Positions 26,829 through 41,800 are shown, numbered from the stretch's first letter. The stretch: DNA of 64,000 nucleotides from Opisthocomus hoazin (GCF_030867145.1 NC_134441.1:3660992-3724991), one strand, 5' to 3'. The notes: generated by a model from the letters alone, not told the origin. Numbers and translations are program-made.

Positions 26829-29800
26829 ATGCCGGGCTCCGCCGCGCTGGCCGGCGCGGTGCTGGGCGCTCTCCTGGCGCTGGTAGGTGCCGGGATGCGG
26901 TGGGCGATGCGGTAAAGCCGTGGCGGTGGCTTGGAGGGGCTGGGGGTGGCTGTCGGTGCCGTTTGGTGGGGCTGGGTGCCGTGCCCCCCGGGACGGGGTG
27001 CTGCCCACCGCTCCCTCCTCGCTCGGCGCAGGCCGCCGCGACGCTGACGCCCATCCACCGCGCCGGTTACTGCGCCTTCTACGAGGAATGCGGCCGCAAC
27101 CCGGAGGTGAACGTCTCGCTGGTGCAGTCCAACGTGCCGTGCCTCTCCAACACGCCGGCGCGGGCGGCCACGAGCGCGGTGCTGGCGCTGCTCCGCACCG
27201 TCTGCCCCGAGCTGGTGCGCGAGGACAACGAGACCACGTTCGTCTGCTGCAACCTGGCGCAGCTCAGCGCCCTGCAGCTCAGCGTCGCGCTCTCCGGCAC
27301 CGTCCTCTCCCGCTGCCCGGCCTGCGCCAGGAATTTTGCCAACCTTTACTGCAACAACATCTGCAGCCCGGACCAGAGCCTCTTCACCAACGTCACCCGC
27401 GTCGTCAACCGCACCGCGGCGGACGGGACGCCGCAGCTCGCCGTCATCGAGTACCAGTGTTTTTACCGGCAGTATTACGCCGACGCCGCGTTCGCCTCCT
27501 GCAAGGGTGTCCGGTTGCCGGCTACCGGCGGTTACGCCATCGACACCATGTGCGGGCGTTACGGCGCCCGGCTCTGCACCACCCAGCGCTGGCTGGATTT
27601 CCAGGGGGATAAGAACAACGGGCTGGCGCCGCTGCAGATCGACTACCGCCTGGTGCCGAACGGCACGCAGCCCGGCGACGGCGTGGAGCCGCTGGGCGCG
27701 CAGGCCTGGCGCTGCGACCAGCCGCTCAGCGACGAGGAGCAGGCTTGCTCCTGCCAGGACTGCGCCGAATCCTGCCCGCCGGTGGCCGCTCCCGCCGACC
27801 CGCCGCCGCCCTTCCGCCTCGGCGACGCCGACGGCGCCTTGGTCCTCTGCGGGCTGCTCTTCGGCCTCCTCGCCATCGCCTTCGTCAGCGCCTTGCTGTG
27901 CCGCCGGCGGCGGTCCAAGGAGGGTTTCACGCCGCAGCCGGCAGCGCCGCGTGCCGCCGGCTGCTCGGCGCGGCTGGGCGACGCCAGCCACCGCGTCCTG
28001 GCGAGGGCTTTCCGCTGGTGGGGGACGCTGGTGGCGCGGCACCCCGCGGCGGTGCTGGCGGCGGCGGCGGTGCTGGCCGGCGGTTTGTCGGCCGGGTTGG
28101 TCACCCTGCGTCTCACCACCGACCCGGTGGAGCTGTGGTCGGCGCCGGGCAGCCGCGCCCGGCAAGAAAAAGCTTTTTACGACGAACACTTCGGTCCTTT
28201 CCTCCGCACCAACCAGGTGATCGTGACGGCGCCCGGGCAGCCCGGCTCCGGCTACGAGTCGGTGGTGCTGGGCGCCAAGAACTTCAGCGGGGTGCTGTCG
28301 GAGGAGGTGCTGCGGGCACTGCTGGAGCTGCAGGAGCAGCTGGCGGCCGCCACGGCGTGGGCTCCGGTGGCGGGCCGGGAGGTGACGCTGAGCGACGTCT
28401 GCTACGCCCCGCTCAACCCCAGCCAGCCCTCGCTGGGCGACTGCTGCGTCAACAGCGTCACCCAGTACTTCCAGAACAACGGCACCCGCCTGGCGCTGAC
28501 GGCCACCCAGACCAGCGGCAAGGTGACCGGCACCGTCGACTGGCGCGACCACCTCATCTACTGCGTCAAGTGGGTGCCGCAGCCCAGGGGCTGGGGGGCA
28601 GGGGGGGGTGCTGGGCACGGCACGGTGCCCGTGGGGTGCTGGGCTTTGGGGCTGGGGTCCTATTGATGGGGTGCCCACCAAGGCACAGTGCCCATGGGGT
28701 GCCAGGCTTTGGGGCTGGGGTGCTATCGATGGGGTGCTCACCAAGGCACAGTGCCCATGGGATGTGGGGCTTTGGGGCTGGGGTGCTATCGATGGGGTGC
28801 TGGGCTTTGGGGCTGGGGGGGCTGGGGTGCTTTCTGTGGGGTGCCCACCACACCACGGTGCCTGTGGGGTGCTGGGCTTTGAGGCTGGGGTGGTATCAAT
28901 GGGATGCCCAGCACAGCAAGGTGCCCATGGGGTCCTATTGATGGGGTGCTGGGCACGGCACAGTGCCCGTTGGGTGCTGGGCTTTGGGGTTGGGGTGCTG
29001 TCTGTGGGGTGCTGGGCACGGCATGGTGCCCGTGGGGCGCTGGGCTTTGGGGCTGGGGTGCTGGGGTGCTGTCTGTGGGGTGCCCACCATGGCACGGTGC
29101 CCATGGGGTCCTGAGCTCTGGGGATGGAGCAGTGTCTGCGGGGTGCCCAGCACAGCCGGGTGCCCACAGGGTCAGGGTGCTGGGCACAGGGTGCTGGGCA
29201 CAGCACCGTTCCCGTGGGGTGCAGAGGTGTGGGGCTGGGATGATGCCCGTGGGGTGCGGGGCTGCACGTTGGGGTGCTGGGTACGTCACGGTGCCCATGG
29301 GGTGCCAGGCTTTGGGGTGCTGGTCTTTGGGGTGCTGGGTTTTGCATGGTGCCCACAGGGTGCTGGGCTTTGGGGTGTCAGGCTTTGGGGTGTCAGGCTT
29401 TGGGGTGCTGGGTTTTGGGGTGCTGGGCACGTCACAGTGTCCATGGGGTGCCAGGCTTTGGGGTGCTGGTCTTTGGGGTGCTGGGCTTTGCATGGTGCCC
29501 ACAGGGTGCTGGGCTTTGGGGTGCTGGGCTTTGCACGGTGCCTGTGGGGTGCTGGGCCATGGGGCGGCCGGACGGCCGATCTGGGGCGACGCGCAGCGGG
29601 GCTGGGTGCTGACGCGGCGCCGTGTCCCCGCCAGCTCCCCGCTCTCCTTCAAGGACATCACGGCGCTGGAGCTGAGCTGCATGGCGCAGTACGGCGGGCC
29701 CGTCTTCCCCTACATCGCCCTGGGCGGCTACCCCGGTACGCGCCGGCTGGCACCCCGGGGGGGGATGTCACCCGGGGGGATGTGACCCCGGGTGGGATGT

Positions 29801-32800
29801 CACCCCAGATGGATGTCACCCCAGTGGGATGTCACCCCAGTGGGATGTCACCCTGGTGGGAAGTCACCCCGGGGGGATGTCACCCCAGGGGGATGTCCCC
29901 CCAGATGGGATGTCACCCTGGTGGGATGTGACCTTGGGTGGATGTCACCCCAGTGGGCTGTCACCCCAGTGGGCTGTCACCCCGGTGGGCTATCACTCTG
30001 GTTGGGCTGTCCCCCCGGTGGGCTGTCCCCCCAGTGGGCTGTCACCCCGGTGGGATGTCTCCCCGAGTGGGATGTCACCCTGGGTGGGCTGTCCCCCCTG
30101 GTGGGATGTCACCCCGGTGGGCTGTCACCCCGAGTGGGATGTCCTCCTGCTGGGATGTCACCCCGCATTGACTGTCACCCCGGGTGCGATGTCACCCTGG
30201 TGGGATGCCACCCCGCATTGGCTGTCACCCTGGGTGGGCTGTCCCCCCCGGGGGTGCGAGTGTCACCCGCTGTCCCCGCAGACTCGGAGTACACGGAGGC
30301 GGAGGCGCTGATCGTCACCTACTCCCTCAACAACTTCCCCCGCGACGACCCCCGCCACGAGTGGGTACTGAGCTGGGAGAGCCGCTTCCTGGAGGTGGTG
30401 GGCGACTTCCAGCGCACCCACAGCCCCAACCTCTCCGTCGCCTTCATGGCCGAGGTCAGGCACCCGCCGAGCGGGGTGGGGGGCACCCGCGGGAGCCCGG
30501 CCACCCCCTCACCGGGCTCCGTCCCGGCAGCGCTCGCTGGAGGACGAGATCAACCGCACCACGGCGGACGACATCCCCGTCTTCGCCGTCAGCTACCTGG
30601 TGGTCTTCGTCTACATCGCCCTGGCGCTGGGCGAGTACACGGCCTGGCGCCGCGTCCTGGTAGGCACCGGGGCGGCTCGGGGACGGGGGGACACCCCGGG
30701 GTGCCCCGGTGGGTGCTGAGCGGTGGGTTCGTCCCCCCCCGGTGCAGGTGGAGTCGAAGGTGACACTGGCGCTGGGCGGCATTGCCGTGGTGCTGGGCGC
30801 CGTCTTCGCCTCCATGGGCTTCCTGGCGCTGCTGGGGCTGCCTTCGTCGCTCATCATCATCGAGGTCGTGCCCTTCCTCGTCCTCGCCGTGGGCGCCGAC
30901 AACATCTTCATCTTCGTGCAGGAGTACCAGGTGGGAGGGGGGCACCCGGGGGGGGCACGGGGACGCCTCGGGGATGGGGGCACCCCACGGGGCGCAGGGT
31001 CACCCTTGGGTGGGGGGGATCCCCCCGGGGTGCAGGGTCACCCTTGGGTGGGGGGATCCCCACGGGGCGCGAGGTCCCTGGGGTCAGGGGATCCCCACGG
31101 GGCACAGGGTCATCCTTGGGTGGGGGGATCCCCACGGGGTATGGGGTCTCCGGGGTGAGGGGATCACCACGGGGCATGGGGCCACCCTTGGGTGGGGGGG
31201 GATCCCCACAGGGAGCGGGGTCACCTTTGGGTGTGGGATCCCCCCGGGGCGCGGGGTCCCCGGGGCAGGGGGTCCCGCGGCGGGTGCCCCCTCCTCACCG
31301 CCCCGGCCAGCAGCAGTCGCAGCGGGAGCCGGGGGAGACGCGGGAGCAGCACATCGGGCGGGTGCTGGCGCGGGTGGCACCCAGCATGCTGCTCTGCAGC
31401 CTCTCCGAGGTCATCTGCTTCCTCCTGGGTGAGCGGGGGCACGGGGGGGACAGGAGGGGTGCGGGGGCACAGGGACAAGGAGGTGACGGGGGGACATGGG
31501 GGGCATAGGCTGGGTACAGGGACATAAAGGGACACAGGGAGCACAGGGACACGCAGGGCACGGGGACAGGGGGTACGGGGTGGGCACAGGGACGGGAGGG
31601 CACAAGGACACGGGGGGAGTCACAGGGACACGGGGGGTACAGGGACATGAGATGAGGGGTACAGGGGCACAGGGCGGGCACAGGGATACAGGGGGCATGG
31701 GGACATGGGGGCACAGAGGACACAGGGGGGGCACAGGGACACAGGGGTCACAGGGACACGGGGGGTACAGGGACATGAGATGAGGGGTACAGGAGCACAG
31801 GGCGGGCACAGGGATACGGGGGGCATGGGGACATGGGGGCACAGAGGACACAGCGTGGGCACAGGGACACAGGGGTCATAGGGACACAGGGTGGGCACAG
31901 GGACATGGGGACACAGGGGGGGCATGGGGGCACAGGGGGGGTCACAGGGGCACAGGGACATGAAGGCACAGGGTGGGCACAGGGACACGGGGTGGGCACA
32001 GGGCGGGTCACAGGGACATACGGTGGGCACAGGGGCACAGGGTGGGCACAGGGGCACATGGGTGTCAGAGGGACACAGAGGCACAGGGTGGGCATGGGGG
32101 GGTCACAGGGACACAGGGTGGGCACAGGGACACAGGGTGGGCATAGGGCGGTCACAGGGACACAGGGTGGGCACAGGGGGCACAGGGACACGGCCCTCGC
32201 AGCCGGCTCGGTGCACGCCGTGGGTGGGGGTGCCGGGGTGGGGGGGTGCAGGCGCGGGGCTGCTGACGCCGGTGCCCGCAGGCGCCCTCTCCTCCATGCC
32301 CGCCGTCCGCACCTTCGCCCTCACGGCCGCCTTGGCCATCGCCTTCGACTTCCTGCTCCAGATATCGGGGTTCGTCGCCCTGTTGGCCCTCGACGTCCGG
32401 CGGCAGGAGGTGCGGCGCCCCAGGGGGCACGGGTGGGCCCACAGTGGGCATGGGGTGCCCAGGGCGGGCATAGGGTGTCTGAGGGTGTCTGGGGTTGGCA
32501 TGGGGTGCCCATGGAAATCAGAGTCCCCCAAGGTGGGCGTGGGTTGCCCAGGGTGAATATGGGGTGCCCAGGGACATGAGGGTGCCCAGGGTGGGCATGG
32601 GGTGCCCATGGGCTTGACGGTGTCTGGGGTTGGCATAGGGTGGGCATGGAAATTGGGGTCCTCAGGGTGGGTATGGTTGTCCAGGGTGGGCGTGGGGTGC
32701 CCGTGGGCACGAGGGTTGGCATGGGGTGCCCTTAGACATCGTGGTGCCCAGAGCGGGTATGGGGTGCCCAGAGACATGAGGGTGCCCAGGCTGGACACGG

Positions 32801-35800
32801 GGTGCATGTGGGGTGCCCAGGGTGGGTGTGGGGTTCCCAGGGTGGTCATGGGGGTGCCCAGGGTGAATATGGGGTGCCCAGGGACATGAGGGTGCCCAGG
32901 CTGGACATGGGGTTCATGTGGGGTTCCCAGGGTGGGTGTGGGGTCCCCAGGGTGGTCATGGGATGCCCAGGGTGGGCGGGGGTTGGGTATGGAGTGCCCA
33001 GGGTGACTATGGGGTTCCCAGGGTGATCATGGAGTGCCCAGGGTGAGTGTGGGGTGCCCAGGGTGGGTGTGGGGTTCCCAGGGTGGTCATGGGGTGTTCA
33101 GGGTGACTATGGGGTGCCCAAGGATGTGAGGGTGCCCAAGGTGGTCATGGGGTTCCCAGGGTGGTCATGGGGTGCCCGGGGTGACTATGGGGTGCCCAGG
33201 GTGGGCACAGGGTGGGTATGGGGCAACTGGGGTAGGTGTGGGGTTCCCAGGATGTTCATGGGCTGTTCAGGGTGACTATGGGGTGCCCAGTGTGACTATG
33301 GGGCGCCCAGGGTGGGCATGGGGTGGGTATGGGGCAACTGGGATGGGTGTGGGGTTCCCAGGGTGGTCATGGGGCGCCCAGGGTGAGTATGGGGTGCCCA
33401 GGGGTGTGAGGGTCCCCACGGTGGGCACAGGGTGCCCATGGGCTTGATGGTGTCCGGGGTTGGTATAGGGTGGGCATGGAAATTGGGGTCCCCATAGTGG
33501 GTGTGGGGTGCCTATGGGCATGAGGGTCGGCATGGGGTGCCCGGGGACCCCGGGGTGCCAGCCGGGCTCTGCCCGCAGGCCGCCCGCTTTGACCTCTGCT
33601 GCTGCTGCGGGATGGAGAAGGGGGGTCCCGCGGGGCCGGGGGTCCGGCTGCTGCGCCCGCTGCTGCGCCGCTGCCTCGCTCCGCTGCTGCTGCACCGCCT
33701 GGCGCGCCCCGTGGTGGTGAGGGGCACGGGGGGGCACGGAGTCGGGGGGTCAGGGGGCATGTGGGGTGTAGGGGGAGGGTTTGGGGGGGGGGGCATAGGG
33801 GTGTCGAGATGTCTGGGGGTTGTGGGGTGGGGCATGGGGGGTCCTGGAGGGTCCTAGGGTGGTCTAGGGGGGGATCATATATGGGGGGGGGTGTCCTTGA
33901 GAGGCTGGGGGGGGCGATGGGGGTGTGGATGTGTCTGGGGGTTGAAAATGTGGGCTGTGAGAAGGGTTCTGGGGGGCCTGGGGAGGTCTGGGGGGGGATC
34001 ATATATGGGGGGGGTCCTTGAGAGGTTGGGGGAGGAAGATGGGGGTGTGGATGTGTCTGGGGGTTGGAATTGTGGGCTATAAGGGGGGGTTCTGGGGGGC
34101 TTGGGGAGGTCTAGGGGGGGCATGGGTTTGTGGGGGGGTCCTTAAGGGGCTGGGGGTGTCAACTTTTCTTAGGGTTGGAGGGGGGGTGGGGGGTGGGGGT
34201 GTCTGGAGGGTCCTGGGAGGTGGGGGGCTTGCGGGGACTGGCCGTGGGGGTGTGGGGATATGGGGGGGACATGCCATAGGGGGGTTGGGGGCCCCTGGAG
34301 GACTCCAGGTGGTTTGGGGGGCTGTGGCGGTGTTCCCAGCGGATCTGGGGGGTCCTGGGGGGGTCCCGGGGTGCCCTGACAGGGGGGTGCTGCCGCCGCA
34401 GGTGCTGCTCTTCCTCTTCCTGGCCTGCGCCGGGCTCTACCTCATGCTGCAGGTGCCCGTGGGGCTGGACCAGGAGCTCTCCATGCCCAAGGTGGGCCTG
34501 GCCCCGGGCACCCCCGGGCTGGGGACAGCGGGGCACGTGTGGGGACACCAGGGGGGGACATGGCTGCTGTGGGGGTGCCTGGGACAGTACAGCCCCGTAT
34601 GGGCGCAGCGTGGGGATGACCTGGCCCCGAACGGGGATGCGCAGGGGTGGCATGGCCACATGCAGGGATGTGCAGGGGTGGTATGGCCCTGTAAAGGGAT
34701 GTATGGGGACAGTATGGCCCTGTACAGGGACAGCGTGGCACCTTATAGCGTGGTGTGGTCCCATACGGGGACGCACAGGGGTGACTTGTCCCCATATGGG
34801 GATGTACAGGGGTTGTATGGCCCCATATAGGGATGCATGGGGACCATATGGCCCCGTATAGGGACAGGGTGGCACCTTATAGCACAGCGTGGCCCCATAT
34901 GGGGACGCCAGGAGTGGTATGGGCCCATAAAGGGATGTATGAGGACAGTATGGCCCTGTATAGGGACAGTGTGGCATCTTATAGCACGGCCTGGCCCCAT
35001 ACGGGGATGTACAGGGGTGGTATAGCCTCATATAGGGGTGCACAGGAGTTGTATGACCACATATAGGGATGCATGGGGACCGTATGGCCCTGTATAGGGA
35101 CAGGATGGCACCTTATAGCACGGCGTGGCCCCATATGGGGATGCATAGCAGTGGTATGGCCACATATAGGAATGCACAGGGGTGGCACAGCCCCATATAG
35201 GGATGTGCAGGGGTGGTATGGTCCCACATAGGCATGCATGGGGACCGTATGGCCCTGTATAGGGACAGGGTGGCACCTTATAGCACGGCGTGGTCCCATA
35301 TGGGGATGCACAGGGGTGACACGGGCCCGTATGGGGATGCATTGGGTGGTATGGCCCCATATAGGGATGTATGGGGGACAGTATGGCTGTGTATAGGGAC
35401 AGTGTGGCACCTTATCGCATGGTGTGGCCCCAGATGGGGATGTGCAGGGGTGTCCTGGCCCCGTATGGGGATGCACAGGGGTGGCTTGGCCCCATACAGG
35501 GACACATGGAGACCGTATGGCTCTGTATAGGGACAGCGTGACACCTTATAGCATGGCCTGGCCCCATATGGGGACATACAGGGGTGTCCTGGCCCCATAT
35601 AGCGATGTGCAGGGGTGGTATGGCCCCACATAGGTATGCATGGGGACCGTATGGCTCTGTGTAGGAACACCTTATAGCATGCTGTGGCCCCATATGGGGA
35701 TGCACAGGGGCAGTATGGCCTTGTATAGGGACAGTGTGACACATTATATCATGGCCTGGCCCCATATATGGACACCCAGGGGTGGTATGGCCACAAATAG

Positions 35801-38800
35801 CGATGCACAGGGGTGGTATGGCCCCATACAGGGATGTATGGGGACAGTATGGCTCTGTATAGGGACAGCGTGGCACATTATAGCATGGTCTGGCACCATA
35901 CGGGGACGCACACGGGTGGCTTGGCCCCATATGGGGATGTACAGGGGTCTCCTGGCACCGTATAGGGATGTATGGGGACCGTATGGCTCTGTATAGGGAC
36001 AGCGTGGCACCTTATAGCATGGCCTGGCCCTATATGGGGACGTACAGGGGTCTCCTGGCCCCGTATGGGGACACACAGGGGTGGTATGGCCCCATATAGG
36101 AATGCATGGGGACCCTATGGCTCTGTATAGGGACAGGGTGGCACATTATAGCATGGCCTGGCCCCATATGGGGACGCACAGAGATGGCACAGCCCCATAC
36201 GGGGACGCACAGGGTTGGTATGGGCTCATATGGGGATGCAAAGGGGTGGTATGGCCACATATAGGGGCACATAGGGACCGTATGGCCCTGTATAGGGACA
36301 GTGTGGCACCTTATAGCATGGCCTGGCCTCATATGGGGACGCACAGAGATGGCACAGCCCCATATGGGGACGCACGGGGCTGGTATGAGTTCATATGGGG
36401 ATGCACAGGAGTGGTATGGCCACATATAGGGGCACATAGGGACCATATGGCCCTGTATAGGGACAGCGTGGCACCTTATAGCGTGTTGTGGTCCCATATG
36501 GGGATGCACAGGGGTGGCTTGGCCCCATATGGGGATGCACAGGGCTGGTATGGCCCCATACAGGGACACATAGAGACCATATGGCTCTGTATAGGGACAG
36601 CGTGACACCTTATAGCATGGCCTGGCCCCACATGGGGACGTACAGGGGTGTCCTGGCCCCATATAGCGATGTGCAGGGGTTGTATGGCCCCACATAGGTA
36701 TGCATGGGGACCGTATGGCTCTGTATAGTGACAGTGTGGCACCTTATAGCATGGCCTGGCCCCATATGGGGACGTACAGGGCTGGTATGGGCTCATACGG
36801 GGATGCACAGGAGTGGTATGGCCACATATAGGGGTACATAGGGACCATATGGCCCTGTATAAGGACAGAGTGTCACCTTATAGCGTGTTGTGGTCCCATA
36901 TGGGGACGTACAGGGGTGACCTGGCCCCGAACGGGGATGCACAGGGTGGTATGGCCCCATACAGGGATGTATGGGGACAGTACGACCCTGTATAGGGACC
37001 GTGTGGCACCTTATAGCGTGGTGTGGCCCTGTATGGGGACGCACAGGGGTGGCTTGGCCCCATATGGGGATGTACAGTGGTTGTATGGCCCTATATAGGG
37101 ATGCATGGGGACTATATGGCCCCGTATAGGGACAGGGTGGCACCTTATAGCACAGCGTGGCCCCATATGGGGACGTCAGGAGTGGTATGGGCCCATAAAG
37201 GGATGTATGAGGACAGTATGGCCCTGTATAGGGATGTATGGGGACCGTATGGCTCTGTATAGGAACAGTGTGGCACCTTATAGCATGGCCTGGCCCCATA
37301 TGGTGACGTACAGGTGTCTCCTGGCCCTGTATGGGGATGCACAGGGGTGGTATGGCCACATATAGGGGCACATAGGGACCGTATGGCCCTGTATAGGGAC
37401 AGCGTGGCACCTTATAGCGTGTTGTGGTCCCATATGGGGATACACAGGGCTGGTATGGCCCCATACAGGGACACATAGAGACCATATGGCTCTGTATAGG
37501 GATAGCGTGACACCTTATAGCATGGCCTGGCCCCATATGGGGACGTACAGGGCTGGTATGGGCTCATATGGGGATGCACAGGGGTGGTATGGCCACATAT
37601 AGGGGTACATAGGGACCGTATGGCCCTGCATAGGGACAGGGTGGCACCTTATAGCATGGCCTGGCCCCATATGGGGACGTACAGGGCTGGTATGGGCTCA
37701 AATGGGGATGCACAGGGGTGGTATGGCCACATATAGGAATGCATGGGGACAGTGTGGCCCTGTATAGGGACAGCGTGGCACCTTATAGCGTGGTGTGGCC
37801 CCAGATGGGGATGCACAGCAGTGGTATGGCCTCGTATAGGGATGCAAAGGGACCGTATGGCCCTGTATAGGGACAGTGTGGCACCTTATAGCATGGCCTG
37901 GCCCCATATGGGGACGCACAGGGGTCCCCTGGCCCCACCCGGGGCTGCCCGGGGTGGTGTGGCCCCCCCGGCGGGTGCAGGCGCGGCAGCTGAGGGTGCC
38001 GGGTGCCCGCAGGACTCCTACATGCTGCAGTACTTCGCCGCCCTCAACCAGTACCTGGCGGTGGGGCTCCCCACCTACTTCGTCACCACCGGCGGCTACG
38101 ACTTCTCCTCCACCAACGGCACCAACGGCATCTGCTCCAGCGCCGGCTGCGACTCCGACTCCCTCACCAACACCATCCAGTACGCCACGCTCTTCTCCAA
38201 CGTGTGAGTGGGGTCGGGGGGCGCGGGGCGGGCGGGCGGCCGGGGTCCCGCCAGGCTCCTGCCAGCCCTGCTCCCGCCCAGGTCCTACATCGCCATCCCC
38301 GCCAACTCCTGGGTGGACGACTTCCTGGACTGGCTCAACCCCACCGGGCGCTGCTGCCGCATCCACCGGTTCGGCAACCTCACCGGGGAGTTCTGTCCTT
38401 CCACCAGCAGTGAGTGGGCAGCGAGGCGCTGGGGGGACGCCGCCGCGGCCGCTGAGGGCACGGGAGGTCTACACCGTGGTGGCCGTTGGGTGTATGTTGG
38501 GTGCCCACCATGGTGGCCGTTGGGTGTGCATAATGGCGGCCACTGGGAACACATGAGGTCTACGGCATGGTGGCTGTTGGGTGTACGTAGGGTGCTCACC
38601 ATGGCGGCTGTTGGGTGCCCAACATGGTGTCAATTAGGGGCACATGAAGTCTACACTGTGGTGGCCATGGACTGCATGTTGGGTGCCCACCATGGCAGCT
38701 TTTGGGTGCCCACCACGGTGGCCATAAGGGGCACATGAAGTCTACACCATGGTGGCTGTGGACTGTATGTTGGGTGTCAATCATAGGACCTGTCCAGTGT

Positions 38801-41800
38801 ACATTGGGTGCCCACCATGACAGCTGTAGGGCGTACGTTGGTTGCCCACCATGGCAGCTGTTAGGTGTACACTGGGTGCCCACCATGGCGGCTGTTGGGT
38901 GCCCACCATGGTGGCCGTTAGGGGCACATGAAGTCTACACTGTGGTGGCCATGGAGTGTACATTGGGTGTCCATCATAGGGCCCGTCCAGTGTACGTTGG
39001 GTGCTCACCATGGCGGCTGCTGGATGTACATTGGGTGCTCACCATGGCGGCTGTTGGGTGCCCATCATGGTGGCCTCTGGGGGCACATGCAGTCTCCATC
39101 ATGGTGGCCACGGAGTGTACGCTGGATGCCCATCACGCTGCCCGTTGGGCATACATTGGGTGCCCACCATGACAGCCATTGGGTGCACGGAAGGTCCCCA
39201 CTCTGGAGGTTATTGGATGTGCGTAGGGTGCCCATTGGATGCCCACCATGGGTCCGCTGGGAGACCCTTGGGATCCCACCGAGCGCCATCAGGTGCCCGT
39301 TGGACGCCCACCACGGTGCCCACTGAGTACCTTTGGCTGTGCACTGGTTGCCTACTGGTGTGCCACAGCGTTCCTCGGGTGCCTGTTGAGGTGTCCCTTG
39401 GGGTCCCTCGGGTGGCCGTCATGGTTTTGGTGGGTGCCCCGGGGTGCTGAGCGCGGCCGTGCCCGCAGGTGACCTCAGCTGCCTGGGTGGGCAGTGCCTG
39501 AACGCCACGCGGCGCCCGACGGTGGAGGAGTTTGAGCGGTTCCTGCCCTGGTTCCTCCACGACCGCCCCACGCTGCAGTGCGCCAAAGGGTAGGTGCCAC
39601 CCGGGGGGGCACCCACCATGGCGGGGGGGGCACCCACGTACCCGTGGACACCGCCGTGGGTGCCCCCTCACCCCTCGCCCCCTCCCCGCAGCGGTCTGGG
39701 CGCCTACGACACGGCGGTGAGCATGGACGCCAACGGCACCATCCTGGGTGAGCGCGGGGCGGGCGAGGCGGGGGTCGGGGGCACCCCGGGGTGCCCTGCT
39801 GACCCCCCCACCCCCCACCCCACCCATCAGCCTCCCGCTTCATGGCGTACCAGAGCCCGCTGCGCACCTCGCAGGAGTACACGGCGGCGCTGCGGGCTGC
39901 CCGCGCCCTGGCCGAGGAGATCACCGCCACGCTGCGCCGCGTGCCCGGCACCCGCCCCGACTTCCGCGTCTTCCCCTACACGTAAGCGCCCGCCGCCGGA
40001 TGGGGTTGCTGGGGCGCGGGGTGCCCGGCGTCGGGGTGCCCGGCGTCGGGGTGCCAGCGCGGCGGTGACGCTCCCCGGCAGGGTGACCTACGTCTACTAC
40101 GAGCAGTACCTGACGGTGGTGGCCGAGGGCGTGGTGACGCTGGCGCTCTGCCTGGTGCCCACCTTCGCCGTCTCCTTCCTGCTGCTGGGCATGGACCTGC
40201 GCTCCAGCGCCGCCACCCTCCTCACCATCGCCATGATCCTGGTGGACACCGTGGGCGCCATGGCCCTCTGGGGCGTCCCCTACAACGCTGTGGCCCTCAT
40301 CAACCTCGTGGCGGTGCGGGGACCTGGGGCGTGTGGGGTGGCACGGGGACCTGGGGCATGTGGGGTAGCATGGGGACCTGGGGCGCGTGGGGTGGCACGG
40401 GGACCTGGGGCGTGTGGGGTGGCAGAGGGGTTTGGGGCACACGGGGTGGCTGTGGGGGTACAGGAGGTGGCAGAGGGACCTGTGACAGGCAGGGTGACAC
40501 GGGGACAGAGCGGCGTGGGGCGTGCAGGGTGTCACAGGGGACTCGGACACGCAGGAAGGCAGGGCAGTGTGGGCATGGGGACATGTAGGGTGGCACAGGG
40601 GCTTGCGAGGGGACATGGGGACCTGGGGCACACATGGTGGCATGGGGACCTGGTCCATGTGCGGTAGCACAAGGATTTGGGGCACATGGCGTGGCACGGG
40701 GACCTGGGGCACATGGGGTGGCACACGGGGTGGCTGCGGGGGTACAGGAGGTGGCAGAGGGACCCAGGGTGCACAGGGTGACACGGGGACAGAGCAGAGA
40801 GAGCAGTGTGGGGCATGAGGGGTGGCACAGGGGACTTGGAGACGCAGGACAGCAGCGTGGCATGGTCACAGGTACATGTGGGGTGGCATGGGGGCTTGGC
40901 ATGGGGACACAGGGACCTGGGGCACACATGGTGGCACTGGGACGTGGCGCACATGGGGTAGCAGAGGGATTTGGGGCACGTGGGGTGGCTGTGGGGGTCC
41001 GGGAGGTGGCAGACGGACGTGGGATGCACAGAGTGACACGGGGACAGAGCGGCGTGGGGCGTGTGGGGTGGCACGGGGGACTCAGACACGCAGGGTGGCA
41101 GGGTGCTGTGGGCACGGGGACATGTGGGGTGGCACGGGGGGCTTGCGAGGGTGCACGGGGACCTGGAACACATGGGATGGCACTGGGTTTTGGGGCACAC
41201 CGGGTGACACGGGGACCTGGGGCACGTGGGGTGGCTGTGGGGGTTCAGGAGGTGGCAGAGGGACATGGGATGCACAGAGTGACACAGGGACAGAGCAGCG
41301 TGAGGCCCGTGGGGTGGCACGGGGGACTTGGACACACAGCCCGGCAGGGTGGTGTGGGTATGGGGACATGTGGGGTGGCACGGGGGCTTGGGATGGGGAC
41401 ACAGGGACCTGGGACACCCATGGTGGCACGGGGATTTGGGGCACACGGGGTGGCATGGGGACCTGTTCCACGTGGGGCAGCAGACGGATTTGGGGCAGAT
41501 GGCGTGGCTGTGGGGGTCCGGGAGGTGGCAGAGGGACCTGTGACAGGCAGGGTGACACGGGGACAGAGCGGCGTGTGGCACGTGGGGTGGCACAGGGACT
41601 CATCCAGGCAGGCCGGCCGGGCGCTGCGGGCACGGGGCCGCGCTGGGGGGCACCCGGGCGAGGCGGGGGGCAGCGGGGCCGGCCAGGCGCCCCGTCCCGG
41701 CGCAGCCCCCCCGGGTGCCCCCCGGGTGACGGCCCCGTCCCCGCAGGCCGTGGGCATCTCGGTGGAGTTCGTCTCCCACCTCACCTGCGCCTTCGCCCTC

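Noticed and set aside
34560-37970. Possible CRISPR-like array of spaced repeats in NPC1L1 intron 10
   Set aside because: Spacers are themselves repeat variants and the host is a vertebrate; it is a minisatellite.
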